Source: Coptis chinensis
Taxonomy: Eukaryota; Streptophyta; Magnoliopsida; Ranunculales; Ranunculaceae
DNA: 64,000 nucleotides
NCBI GenBank assembly: GCA_015680905.1
Contig: CM027377.1
Coordinates: forward strand, 56,689,501-56,753,500
Reading direction: 5' to 3'
How positions within the stretch are numbered: position 1 is the stretch's first letter; each line of letters opens with the position of its first letter. A program made the translations under genes and the position numbers. Below the pieces are notes generated by a model. The model made no database searches. It was not told the origin of the DNA and was given only the letters and a program-made list of their open reading frames with translations. Below, piece by piece: positions 1-12,059 of this stretch.

Positions 1-750
1 AATGACAAGAATCGAAATTGACAAACTAGCTAATTTATTAATCAAACTAATTAAGAATAATGATTCTAAGAATTTAATCTAAAACAAGAATTGAAATGGA
101 ACTAAACTTAATTAATCTACTGAAAACTAGATCTAGAATTCTATATATTTTTAGGTCTAACTAGCTACCATTAACTATCTACCATTAACCAAGAGTGAAG
201 CTTTGGTTTTTATACATTCAGATCCAAAAATCGTGCATGGGCTTGGAGCCATGTTTTGGGCCAGAGAATCAGGCCCAAAACCCAATTCTTTCAGTCCAAA
301 AAGGCCTCTTCAGCTGCAGTTGTCTTCAACAGACTTTTCGTCCACTTCTGCTCCTCTGATTGGGTCAAGACTTAGACCATTAGAAAGCTCTTTCCGAGCC
401 GGTCGTTTTGACATAAGGTAGGCCCCATTCCGAGGTCTGAGTCCAAAGATACGGCCTTCGGAAGTTCTCACGATGTGCTTATTTACGCCCCGCGTCGACT
501 TTTCAGCTTTTGATCGGGCTTTAGAAAGGCTTTGTCTTCTTGAATCTTGGCCTTTAGTCATGGAACTCCTTAGTAACCGACCTTTGCTCCTTTATCTTGC
601 TAAAGTGGCACATTTCTGCATATAATGGACTTTGAAGCCTGGAAATGCATAAAAACACGTAATCAGTGTTAACTCTTAATTATTACTCACATAATTGGTC
701 TAAAAGTATGACTGTTACAGGGTTAAAACTACAGTTTTGGACTCTTATCA
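1..750 (-). mobile_element. Athila-family LTR, cut by the left window edge
   Basis: The right end (TTTTGGACTCTTATCA on the plus strand) and the body match the four other Athila LTRs in this window. On the minus strand the LTR begins TGATAAGAG, the usual Athila start. The left end lies outside the window, so a solo LTR cannot be told from the end of a full element. It sits directly upstream of the gag region of Tat-1, so it is an insertion into that element's leader or early gag. Confidence 0.85.
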
Positions 751-2845
751 GTATCATAGCGACCAACCAGATTCAGATTATAATCAGGAATTGGATCCAA
801 CCCAACACTCGAGTTCACACGGAACTGACTTCTCTTGGTATTCAAGTTCTCGAGGTACGAGGGATGGAAGTTTGAATGTGTTTGCCCGGAATCCACAACT
901 ATCAAGGTCACCCTCGACGAAGAAGACTTTCAGTTCCAAGGGAGCCTTCATTGCCTCGGAATCCCTCAGTTCCCCGATCCAGTTTTGCAAACTCCTCCAC
1001 CCAACCTTGGGAACCAGAACCACGTTATCATCGAGATGAGAACTACGAGAGTCCAGGTCTGAGGTACAACAATGAGAGAACTCCAATTCATGAACCGACT
1101 ACTCTTGCACAGCTCAAGGTTCAAATACTGGAGGAACTGCGAGGTTCGAAACCAACCAAGATGGATGAGTCAGTTGTGCAGTTAGCAATCGAGGGAGACA
1201 TTGGAACTCCTTTTTCACGACATGTTATGAGTGGATACATCCCCCATGATTATAAACCACCTAAGTTCTCTAAATTTAATGGCAAAGGAGATCCGGTCTC
1301 TCATGTGCTCGTTTATCGTCAAGCAATGGTAGGTCTTTCTAAGAAAGATCATTATTTGTGCCAGTATTTTGCTTCAAGTTTGACAGACTTGGCACTCATC
1401 GGTATTAACGGCTGCCCAAAAAGATTCACGAAGTTTAAGGTGTTATCCATCAATTTCATTGCGAAATTCAGTTGCAACAACCGATCCTACATTAAAACCG
1501 CTGATGCACTATTTGACATGAAGATCCGGAAGGACGAGCATATTAGAGATTTCACCAAAAGATTTAACGAGGTTCAATTTTATGTTGACAACGTCGATGA
1601 GACCCTCGCCATTGTAGCCTTTAGAAAAGGATTAGATCCCACTTCTGGTCTATACACGTCCTTGAAGAAAAAGAAGCCTACGAACATGACAGAGTTGCAG
1701 GCTTGGATCGATAAGTATGCGGAATTGGAAGAAGACCAATTGGATAGGGAATCTTCTCATAAAAGAGTGATAACCAGTGTCACCTCCACTCCTGTTGGTA
1801 GGAGCTCTGCTAGTCATTATGATGATAGGAAGTCCGAGGAACCACAGTCGAAGCACAAGTCGGTCGATAAGAATTCCTATCAAGATAAGTCCAAGAGGTA
1901 GAAGATTGGTGACACTTCAGGAATTGAGCAACTACCCCCGCTGGATAGGGACTTTACCACTTTAACTCATCCTTATGAGGACATCTTCGACGCCATCAAG
2001 AACAAAAACATGTTAAAGAACCCTCCAAAGATGAAGCCCGGCACTATTGGAGCTAGGAATACTAACATGTACTGTAAGTTCCATAAACAGGCAGGTCATG
2101 GAACTAAGAATTGTAGGTCTCTTAAACATGTGATTCAGGATCTCGTAGACCGAGGTTTACTAGATAAATATAAGGGTACTCCAACTCAGAATACTGTCGC
2201 AATTCCTAACACCAATGTACACAATGCAGAGACAAGAACAGATAAGGTAGTGATTCACATGATCACTGGGGGCAATTCCAAACGCCCATTTGATAAGTTG
2301 AGTAGAGGGCAAAGGTACCAAGAAAGACAGGCGAAGCATTTGCGCATCATTAACAATGTCACTTCCAAACCAACCAAGGAATCCAACTCCGCAGTTGTTT
2401 TCACTGATGACGACGCTAAAGGGGTTTTCTTTCCACACTCGGATGCATTGGTTCTGTCCTTAGAAGTTGCTGGGTGTGATATGTGTAGGATCCTCATCGA
2501 CCCTGGGAGTTCTGCAGATATACTTTAATATCATGCTTTCAAACAAATGCTGATTCTAGAAACAGAACTTCGTCCCGTGAAATCTTTTTTGTATGGATTT
2601 AATGGTGACATGGCCGATGCAGTGAGGAGAGATTGAATTGATCAAATAAAAGCGACATTACTCTGAATGTCAACTTCACGATTGTCAGGGGAGTTATGCA
2701 ATATAATGCTATTCTTGGTAGGAGTTGGCTTCATCGCTTGAAAGCAGTTCCAAATACTTATCATCAAGGCTTGAAGTTCCCTCACAAAGGCAATATTGTG
2801 GTGATCAAAGGAGATCAACAAGCTTCCAAGCGATGCTACGCCGCT
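751..2845 (+). pseudogene. Tat-1 gag and protease region
   Basis: The longest open stretch (876-1901) holds a plant retrotransposon gag core: the region around residues 110-290 has the PPKFSKFNGKGDP and IRDFTKRFNEVQFYVD motifs of that family. Further on (2010-2528) there is a knuckle-like CKFHKQAGHGTKNC motif, then the retropepsin active-site region RILIDPGSSADIL, a variant of the usual DTGSS. The region is interrupted at its right end by the solo LTR at 2846. It is decayed and not expected to make a full polyprotein. Confidence 0.85.
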
Positions 2846-4331
2846 TGATACATGTAAAATGAGTAGTTTTACCAATGACTAAAGCTCGCGAGAACTCTAA
2901 ACGCTAGTAAAACTAGAACTATTTTCGTGTATCTAATTTATCAAAGTTTTTACTCTCAATCAAATTAAGATATAGTGGAGTAGGAAGTTCGTTCCACTCC
3001 TAGTTCTTTAGCATGCGATGGTTTCGTGTCAACTAATCAATCATAAGTCTAGTGAGAGATTTACGAGGGGAATTATATACTACGAGGTGAATTCAATTAA
3101 CAAGTTACGAATAACGAAATGATAGAATGCTAAAGGTTTGAATCTAGATAAAGAATTAAAGGGAATTGAATCCACCTTAACTCAACTTAATCCTACTAAC
3201 AAAGACTCATCGTGATCCAAATTGAATGCTTCGCATATCAAAATAGTAATTCTAATCCCTAATTATACATGACATTTCTACCAATTCATAACTAGCATGT
3301 GAGCGATTAAACCTATTCTCATGGTGAATTAATCGTTTCTAGAGTGGAATAACTATCACGATGATTTCTAAGTTTAACAAAGATCAAGCTTCATCAAGGC
3401 TTCTTCAACCCCTCTAATGGAGGTTTAGCCTTGATTCATACAACTATCATTTCCCATTGAATTAAAACTAGACATCATATAAAAATTCTATCTTTATGCA
3501 ATTTGTCTAAACAATAATTGAAATCTTAGGTAATAACTGGGAAATAAATAACAAGTAATAAAGGAATTTAGATCTAAACAATTGTAAATGACAAAATCGA
3601 AATGAACAAGAATCTACTTTTTTTATTTATCTAATCGATGAAGAACAATGATTTAAGAGTTTAATCTAAAACAAAAATTGAATTGAAACTAAACTTAATT
3701 AAAAACAATTAAAACTAGATCTAGAATTATCTATAGTTTAGGTCTAATTAGCTACCATTAACAAAGAGCTAAGCTTTTGTTTTTATATGCTTCAGATCCA
3801 AAAATCATGCATGGGCTTGGAACCATGTTTTGGGCCGGAAAATCAGGCCCAAAACCCAATTCTTTTAGTCCGAAAAGGGCTCTTCAGCTGGATTTGGCTT
3901 CAACAGACTTTTTGTCCACTTTTGCTCTTCTGATTGGGTTAAGACTTGGACCATTAGAAATCTCTTCCCGAGCCGGTCGTTTTGACATAAGGTAGACCCA
4001 ATTCCGAGGTCTAAGTCCAAAGATACGGCCTTCGGAAGTTCTGCTGACTTTGTGTACTGTTTCTGCCCGCGTTGACTTTAACTTCTTAGCTTTTACCGGG
4101 CTTTAGAAAGGCTTTGTCTCCTTGAATCTTGGTCTTTATCACAGAACTTCTTAGCAACCAATCCTTACTCCTTTATCTCACCAAAGTAGCACATTTCTGC
4201 AGATAATTGACTTTACTGCCTGAAATACATAAAAAACATGTAATCAGTGTTAACTCTTATTTATTACTCACATAATTGGTCTAAAAGTATGATTATTAAG
4301 GGGTTAAAACTATAGTTTTGGGCTCTTATCA
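2846..4331 (-). mobile_element. Athila solo LTR inserted in Tat-1
   Basis: The 1486-bp unit begins TGATAC and ends CTTATCA on the plus strand and aligns along its length with the other Athila LTRs in this window. It is flanked by a perfect 5-bp duplication CCGCT (2841-2845 and 4332-4336), with no internal element sequence on either side. This is the classic product of LTR-LTR recombination that removes the body of an element. It separates the Tat-1 protease region from its reverse transcriptase. Confidence 0.93.
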
Positions 4332-4336
4332 CCGCT

Positions 4337-7173
4337 CTTTTAAGAAATGGTTCTGGAACTACTCCAATAACACTGGGGGAAAGTTCGGTACCCGCCAAAT
4401 AGCAATTACAGAACGAGTCTCCCTTTCAAGACATAGTGTTGGCACCTTTGGATGTAATTCCATTAGATTCTATAGGGCCGGAAGATAGGAGGACTCCACC
4501 AACATTGGAAACAGTTGACGAAGTAGACATAGGACATGATTCCGAACCACGACTTGTCTCAATTGGCACCATGTTGGACCCAAAGACTAGAAAAGAGTTG
4601 ATAAGTTTCTTACAAGAATTCCGAGATGTATTTTCTTGGAGTTATGAGGATATGCCTAGAATTGATCCCTCCATAGCCTGCCATAAGCTCAATTTGGATC
4701 CGAACGTCGTGCCAGTTAAGCAGAAACTCAGAAAGATAGGTCCCGAATGTACTGAGACTATCGACAAAGAGGTGGATAAATTGTTTAAGACCAAGTACAT
4801 ACGAAAGATCACATACCCCACTTGGATCTCTAACGTTGTCGCTATCAAGAAAAAGAATGGGAATTGGCGTACGTGTGTTGATTATACGGATGTGAACAAG
4901 CGCTGTAAGAAGGATTGTTTTCCTTTTCCTCGTATTGACACGTTGGTCGATGCCACTGCAGGACATGAGATTTTCTCTTTCTGTGACGGCTTTTTAGGTT
5001 ACAACCAGATACTCATGTACCCTCCGGATCGGGAGCATACTACTTTCATCACAGCACAGGGAACCTATTGTTATCGAGTTATGCCTTTTGGTTTAAAGAA
5101 TGCAAGGGCAACGTACCAACGCTTGGTCACAACGATGTTCAAAGATCATATCGGTGATTTTGTCAAAGTCTATGTCGACGACCTTCTGATCAAAAGTAAA
5201 CAAAAGTCTAATCATCTTGCACACCTTCGTGCGTCTTTCCAGATCCTGAAAAAGTATCGTATGAAACTTAACCCAGCTAAATGTACCTTCGGTATTACCT
5301 CTGGGAAATTCTTAGGACATCTGGTTACTAAATGTGGAATTGAAGCTAACCCAGACCAGATCAAAGCTATTCTTGATATGCCTTCTCCAAGGTCTCTGAA
5401 AGAGGTACAACGGTTGGCTAGGCGTCTTGCCGCACTTAACAGGTTCATTAGTAGAAGTTCGGATAAGTGTCAGGTTCTGTACAAGTTACTAAGGAAGAAT
5501 ATATGCTTTGATTGGACCGATGAATGTGAGATGGCTTTTAAGGACCTAAAAAATTATTTGTCCTCCCCTCCTGTGGTCACTACACCGAAGCAAGGAGACG
5601 TTTTAGGGTTATACTTGGCCTCTTCCGAGCATGGCATCAGCGCCGTATTAGTACAAATTGATGAGAGGAATATCGAAAAGCATGTCTACTTTGTTAGTAG
5701 AGCGGATGCCGAAACACGATATCCGAAGATTGAGAGAATAGCTCTAGCTCTAATCTTTGCTGTTGAGAAGCTACGACCATACTTCCAAGCTCACACCATC
5801 AGAGTCATCACTGAGTATCCTTTGAAGTCGGTTTTGGCAAGACCAGATAGGGTCGGACGTCTCTTGAAATGGTCCATTCAATTAGGGGAATTTGACATTA
5901 TTTATGTGCCGAGAATTTCTGAGAAGGGGCAAGCTTTGGCTGAGTTCCTGATTGATTTCCCTCTAGATACCTCAGCCTCGACAATGGTAGCAGATTCAGA
6001 AAAATCACCTCCTGCTTTTATGGAGTTAGACGAACCTAACTCACTTCCTCATAGTCAAGTTCGACCTTGGAGTCACATCCCAGGTTGGAAGTTGTTCGTA
6101 GATGGATCTTCCAATGACGTAGGAGCAAGTATTGGTGTGGTACTCTTGACTCCAGATAACACTAAGTTAGAAAAATCAGTGCATTTGGGATTCAAGGCAT
6201 CTAACAACAAAACTGAGTACGAAGTTATGCTAGCGGGCTTGTCTATGGCACTAAACTTAGGAGTACGACATCTCACAGTATTCAGCGACTCTCAATTAGT
6301 TGTACAACAGATTGAGAGTGGTTACGAGGCTCGAGACCCTCGTATGGCTTAATATTTGGAGTTGGTTAGATCTCTTACTTCTCATTTTGAAGATCTAAAT
6401 TTCATAAATTTACCTAGGCTGGACAACAGGCATGTCGATTCACTTGCCTACTTAGCTTCTTTGCTTGGGGATATCGAAGCTCGTTCCACTCCTATCGAAT
6501 ATCAGTCAACACCTAGTATTGAAAGAGAATTAGTTTGTCTTGTGGCTCCAATTTTGCAAGCTCCAGTGGGGACCTGGATGGATCCGTATCATTCTTATCT
6601 ATTAGATGGCACTCTTCCGGCAGAGAAGCACAGAAGTTGTTAGCCAAAGTGGGACGTTATTTACTTGTTGGTGACAACTTGTACAAGAAGTCTTACTTAG
6701 GACCTCACCTGCATTGTGTTACTCATGGCGAGGCTCATACTCTACTTGAAGAGATACACTCGGGCGAAATGGAAATCATGCTGGGGGCAGATCTTTGGTA
6801 CTCAAGATACTCCGATAGGGATACTTTTGGGCTTATATGCTTAAAGATGTAGACGCTTATGTTCAAAAGTGTGATGCTTGCCAGAGACATGCTAACTACA
6901 TCCATGTTCCAGCCGAAGAGCTCCATCCTCTGGCATCTCCGTGGCCATTCGATCAATGGAGAATGGACATTGTTAGTCCTCTACCTATAGCTCCTGGCAA
7001 CATGAAGTTCCTCTTTTAGTTGCAACAGGTTATTTTACTAAGTGGATAGAGGCAGTTCCTTTAGCAAATATCAGGGAAGTTAATGTCACGAAGTTCATCT
7101 GGAACAATATCATTTGTAGGTTCGGATTACCCAAAGTCATTCTTTCAGATAATGCGACACAATTCTGGGGCAC
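4337..7173 (+). pseudogene. Tat-1 pol: reverse transcriptase, RNase H, second RNase H, first part of integrase
   Basis: A long open stretch (4436-6352, 638 codons) contains reverse transcriptase with the YVDDLL catalytic motif near 5170, the FDWTDECEMAFKDLK segment that opens RNase H, and a second RNase H starting with WKLFVDGSSNDVG, ending in TVFSDSQLVVQQI. Having both RNase H domains marks the Tat lineage. From 6356 on, an integrase N-terminal zinc-binding region is visible (EIHSGE, CDACQRH) and the core begins (WPFDQWRMDIVSPLP). The Athila element at 7174 cuts through the integrase core. Confidence 0.92.
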
Positions 7174-8648
7174 TGATAAATGGTAAAATGCTAGTTTACC
7201 AACGAAATGAACGATGAAACTCAAAACGTAAGTAAACTAAAACTTATTACGAGTCTATATTTATCAAAGTTTCTACTCTCAATTCTATCGAAATAGAGTG
7301 GAGTAACAAATTCGTTCCACTCCTAGTTCTCTAGCATGGAATGATTTCATAGTTAACTAATCGGTCTTAAGTATAATGAGAGTTTTACGAGGGGGAATTA
7401 TACTACGATGCAACTACCCACAAGATACAAACTATAACTGATTCAACTACGGAAATACTACGTTGATTCTATAATGAGGAATTAGGGGATTGATTCCACC
7501 TTAACTCAACTTAACTCACTAACTAACGAATCGTAAGTAATCGAATTGAATCGCCACTCATGAGAACAATTGGTTCTTCCTAATCCCTAATTACACATGA
7601 CATTTCTAAAAATTCATAACTGGCATGTGAACGATTAAACCCATTCTCATGGCGAATTAATCGTTTCTAGAGTGGAATAGAAATTACGACGACTCTACGA
7701 TAATCGGAATCAAGCTTTCATCAAGGCTTCTCAACCCCCTCTAATGGAGGTTTAGCCGAGAATCATTCCGCAATCATTTCCATATGAATCTAAACTAAAC
7801 ATAATATCAAGATTCGAAATTTCCTAATCTAAATTAAACAATAATTAAAATCTAATTAACAACTAAGAGATGGTAACCAACAATAATTAAAACTGGATCT
7901 AATAGATTGAAATAACAAAAATCAAAATGACAAGAATAATAACTATTTTATTTATCTAATGAATGATATTCAATGATTCAAGAAATTAATCTAAAACAAG
8001 AAATGAAATTCTAAAACTAAGTTCTAAAACTCATTAATGGAGGCTAACTAATCTAATTCTAATCTAGGTCTAACTATCTACCATTAACAAAGAGCTAAGC
8101 TTTTGTTTTTATATGCTTCAGATCCAAAAATCGTGCATGGGCTTGGAGCCATGTTTTGGGCCAGAGAATCAGGCCCAAAACCCAATTCTTTCAGTCCAAA
8201 AAGGCCACTTCAGCTGCAGTTGGCTTCGACAGACTTTTCGTCCACTTTTTCTCCTCTGATTGGGCCAAGGCTTAGACTATTGGAAAGCTCTTTCCGAGCC
8301 GGTCGTTTTGACATAAGGTAGACCCAATTCCGAGGTCTGAGTCCAAAGATACGGCCTTCGGAAGTTCTGCTGACTTGTGCACTGTTTCTACCCGTGTTGA
8401 CTTTTCAGCTTTTGACCGGGCTTTACAAAGGCTTTGTCTCCTTGAATCTTGGCCTTTATTCACAGAACTCCTTAGCAACCGACCTTTGCTCCTTTATCTC
8501 GCTAAAGTGGCACATTTCTGCACATAATGGACTTTGAAGCCTGAAATGCATAAAACACGAATCGTATTAACTCTTAATTATTACTCACATAATTGGTCTA
8601 AAAGTATGATGGTTAAGGGGTTAAAACTACAGTTTTGGGCTCTTATCA
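7174..8648 (-). repeat. Athila-1 3' LTR
   Basis: The 1475-bp LTR has TGATAA and TTATCA ends. It matches 30,414-31,890 with only scattered differences in the stretches I aligned by eye. The sequence just right of it (8649-8662) reads on the minus strand as a polypurine tract, which fixes this copy as the 3' LTR of a minus-strand element. Confidence 0.93.
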
Positions 8649-10672
8649 AACCACCCCCAAATAGCATTTTGCTTGTCCTCAAGCAAAGATGAGAAATTAG
8701 AATAAGTGGCCAAAAATGGAGTTTTATCTACTCTCGTTTCGCTGAGTGCGATTGCATTGATCATATGCAACAAGGCCTTAAACCACTAGGAATTCCCTAG
8801 TGGATGAGTTATAGCCTCGTGAGAGTTTTCCAGTGAAGGTACTCACAAACTTCATCTATACTACAACGACTAAGAAAGAAAACTATTGTTTCCTTATTCA
8901 TGCTCCAAATTATCTATACATCTCACTAGTTATGAACAAGAATAACCAAGTCAAAAACCTAAGCTAATATATGCATAATAATCAATCATCTATAATAAAC
9001 ATATATACAATGAGTAATACTATGAAATGCAATAGCAAGTCCGTTTATGAAACTCGGAATAGCGCCCTTAAGTAGGTTCTCACAATAATAGTCAAGATAC
9101 AACACTATGATTTTTCCACTCAAGTTTTGCTACTCTAGTGCGCAGTGGGCACACTTTACCTTACAATCTCAATGACACACAAGGAAGCCGGAGTCGATCA
9201 AACACATCTGCCACTTACTAACACACTAACCTATTCCTAATTGAGCTAGAGGTCTTTATTAGGTGTTTCGGGGATTAGGAGATGGTTTAAGAAGGAAGGA
9301 AATAGTTATTCAAAAAGAACAAGTCTGAGATAATAGAGTCTTCATATTATGTAACTAGAGAAAACCTTGTTATTTACTTTTGCTTCTACACTTTGTTTCC
9401 ATCCTTAGCCATATTTTTTTCTTTTTCTTTGGCTTTTGACTCCTTTTATTCTATTTTTTGGAGTTTTTATTTTATTTCTATTTTTCTTTTTTTTTTCTTT
9501 ATTTTCTGAAGCAACTAACTAATTTTTGTTTACACAAGTTTTTCTCTTCTTCTTTCTTCCTCATTCTATTCTTAGACTTATTCTAAATTGGGTAGGTTGA
9601 TTTTTTTTTATTTTGTTTTGTTTTTGTAACAGGGTAAAGGATTTGTGGTTTATGAAAGGCTAAAGAAAGGCTCAGAGGGGCGACTAGCGGAAAATAATTC
9701 ATAGGTTTGAATTGCTTGCTATATCGATCCAAAGAGGGCCTAAATTCTCGCTTAGGATATGGTTTAGTGATCAAGCAAGTGGACGTGTGATTTCTCTATC
9801 CGGATTTTACTTCTCCCTTGTGTCATTTCTCAAATGTTTCACTCTTATAAGGCTTTAGGCTATATTCTCACGGGATTTGTAGAATAAGTACTCTAGCCTA
9901 GATTTCATAAACTTATATCGCTAACAATCATAGATACTCATGTAATATATTTATAGATAGATGCAAAGATTATTACCTACATATTAACCTAAGTTTCTAA
10001 AAATTATTCTAATGCAAAAGCTACGTGAGACTTCTAGATTGTTAAGAGCATAGAGAAATAAAACAATACCAATATTCCTAAGTGTATAGCATAACTTATT
10101 TATTTATATTTTTGAATTTTTGAAATTTTAACTAGAAAACAAGTGCATATTATACGTATCTATATCCTAACAGATGCCTTAATTACACGTGTTTCTATGC
10201 CCACCCCCAAACAAGAAGCATGCTTTGTCCTCAAAGCATTTAAATAAAGAGGGTAGAAAAATACCATGGAAACGCGTGAAATTCTAGAACATCTGCAAAA
10301 CAAGGTTAAAACATACTAATATAAAAACTGACGCAACTCTATAAAAGTTCCACCCATTATGGGGTTAACATAATTAAATTGCTTGGGACATAAGCAGACA
10401 CTAAATAGAATTAAAAACTTATCTTATCTCCCGGACATGCATATTATCTACCCAATAGCACCATGGGTCTTGTATTTCACTGGGAATGGCAAGTCCAAGA
10501 ACAAATGCTAGCAAGAACCATAAGCGGTTCCCAGCCTATGTGTGTGATCGCCTCGCGAGACCAAGCACCATAAGTAGTGCTTTGGAACAAATCTTCGAAA
10601 GACTGTTCCAGTATTATTGTAGGAGATGTCATCTCGAAACTACGCTCTGGAACAGCTGCAAATGACCCGGGA
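8649..10672 (-). other. Athila-1 3' internal region without recognisable genes
   Basis: No gene is recognised. Two copies of a module lie here, one against the LTR (8649-8690) and one at about 10,200-10,240. Each has, on the minus strand, a short hairpin with AGGA in the loop followed by a TTTGGGGGTGG-like purine run. The plus strand is strongly T-rich at about 9400-9630. The same layout recurs in Athila-2 at 12,060-13,690, so it belongs to the family and is not local noise. Confidence 0.7.
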
Positions 10673-10677
10673 ACAAC

Positions 10678-12059
10678 TGATAATAATAAAATGAGTAGTT
10701 TACCTACGAAATGAACTATGAATTCAAAACGTAAGTAAACTAAAACTGAACTTTTACGAAGTCTATTATCAAAGCTTCTACTCGATCAATTAATTGCACT
10801 AAGTGGAGTAGGAAGTTCGCTCCACTCCTAGTTCCCTAGCATGGATTGTTTTCTAAGTCTAAGAAATCTCTTAAGTCAATGAGAGCTTTACTTAAATGTT
10901 ATGCTAACAAGACGCGTTATTTTAAATAACTAGATATAATAAATAACAAGATAAAATATAACTAAAGATAATCTACTTAAGCTACGGAAATACGATTGTT
11001 TGACTCTAGATAAAGAAATAGAGGGGAATTAAATCCACCTCGACTCCAACTTAATAACCTAGTATAGATTGTCGATCTCGATTCTTACGTTTTAACGGCA
11101 AGAATTTCGAGTCTAATCCCTAGTGTTCATGGCATTCCTACCGGATAACTAACTAGCATGTGAGGTCGCCCACCCATTCTCATGGCTTAAACACCACCTT
11201 CTAGAGTGGAATAGATTCTACTACCAAATTCTATACTAACCACTAAGTTTTCATCAAGGCTTCATCAACCCCTCTAATGGAGGTTTAGCCTTGAGTCATC
11301 AACCCAACATTTCCCATTGAATCTAAACTAAACATAATGTAAGAAATTGAGATTTACTTAGTTAACAATAATGAATCTAATTTAATGGTCGGAATGGAAT
11401 AATAACAAGAATTTAATTTAGATCTAGAATGGAAATGACAAAATTCAAATGGACAACTAACTATTTTATTTATCTAATCAATCAAGAACAATCATTCAAA
11501 GATTTAATCTAAAACAAGAATTGAAATAGAACTAAAACTTAATTTCTTAATAAAACTAGATCTAGAATTCTATATATTAATTTAGGTCTAACTAGCTACC
11601 ATTAACAAAGAGTGAAGCTTTTGTTTTTATACATCCAGATCCAAAAATCGTGCATGGGCTTGGAGCCATGTTTTGGGCCGAGAATCGCCCAAAACCCAAT
11701 TTTTTCAAACCCCAAAAAGGCCTCTTCAGCTGCAGTTGGCTTCCACAGACTTTTCGTCCACTTCTGCTCCTCTGATTGGGTCAATGCTTGACCATTGGAA
11801 AGCTCTCTTTCCGAGCCGGTCGTTTTGACATAAGGTAGGCCCAATTCTCGGAGGTCCGAGTCCAAAGATATGGCATTCGAAGTTCTCGACTGTTGCTCCT
11901 TTATCTTGCTAAAGTGGCACATTTCTCGCACATAATGGACTTTGAAGCCCTGAAATGCATAAAAACACGTAATCAGATTAACTCTTACTTATTATTCACA
12001 TAATTGGTCTAACAAGATGATTATTAAGGGGTTAAAACTACAGTTTTGGGCTCTTATCA
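10678..12059 (-). repeat. Athila-2 3' LTR
   Basis: The LTR starts TGATAATAATAAAATG and ends CTCTTATCA on the plus strand, and aligns with 23,935-25,310. A polypurine tract on the minus strand lies immediately to its right, identifying it as the 3' LTR. It is about 90 bp shorter than the Athila-1 LTRs and differs more from them than from its partner, so the two elements are separate sub-copies of one family. Confidence 0.92.

Noticed and set aside
203-421. A 72-codon plus-strand open frame, repeated in four other places (3777, 8103, 24,866, 31,342)
   Set aside because: It lies in the same place in each Athila LTR on the strand opposite to the element. Recent copies keep any chance frame open, and no domain is visible.
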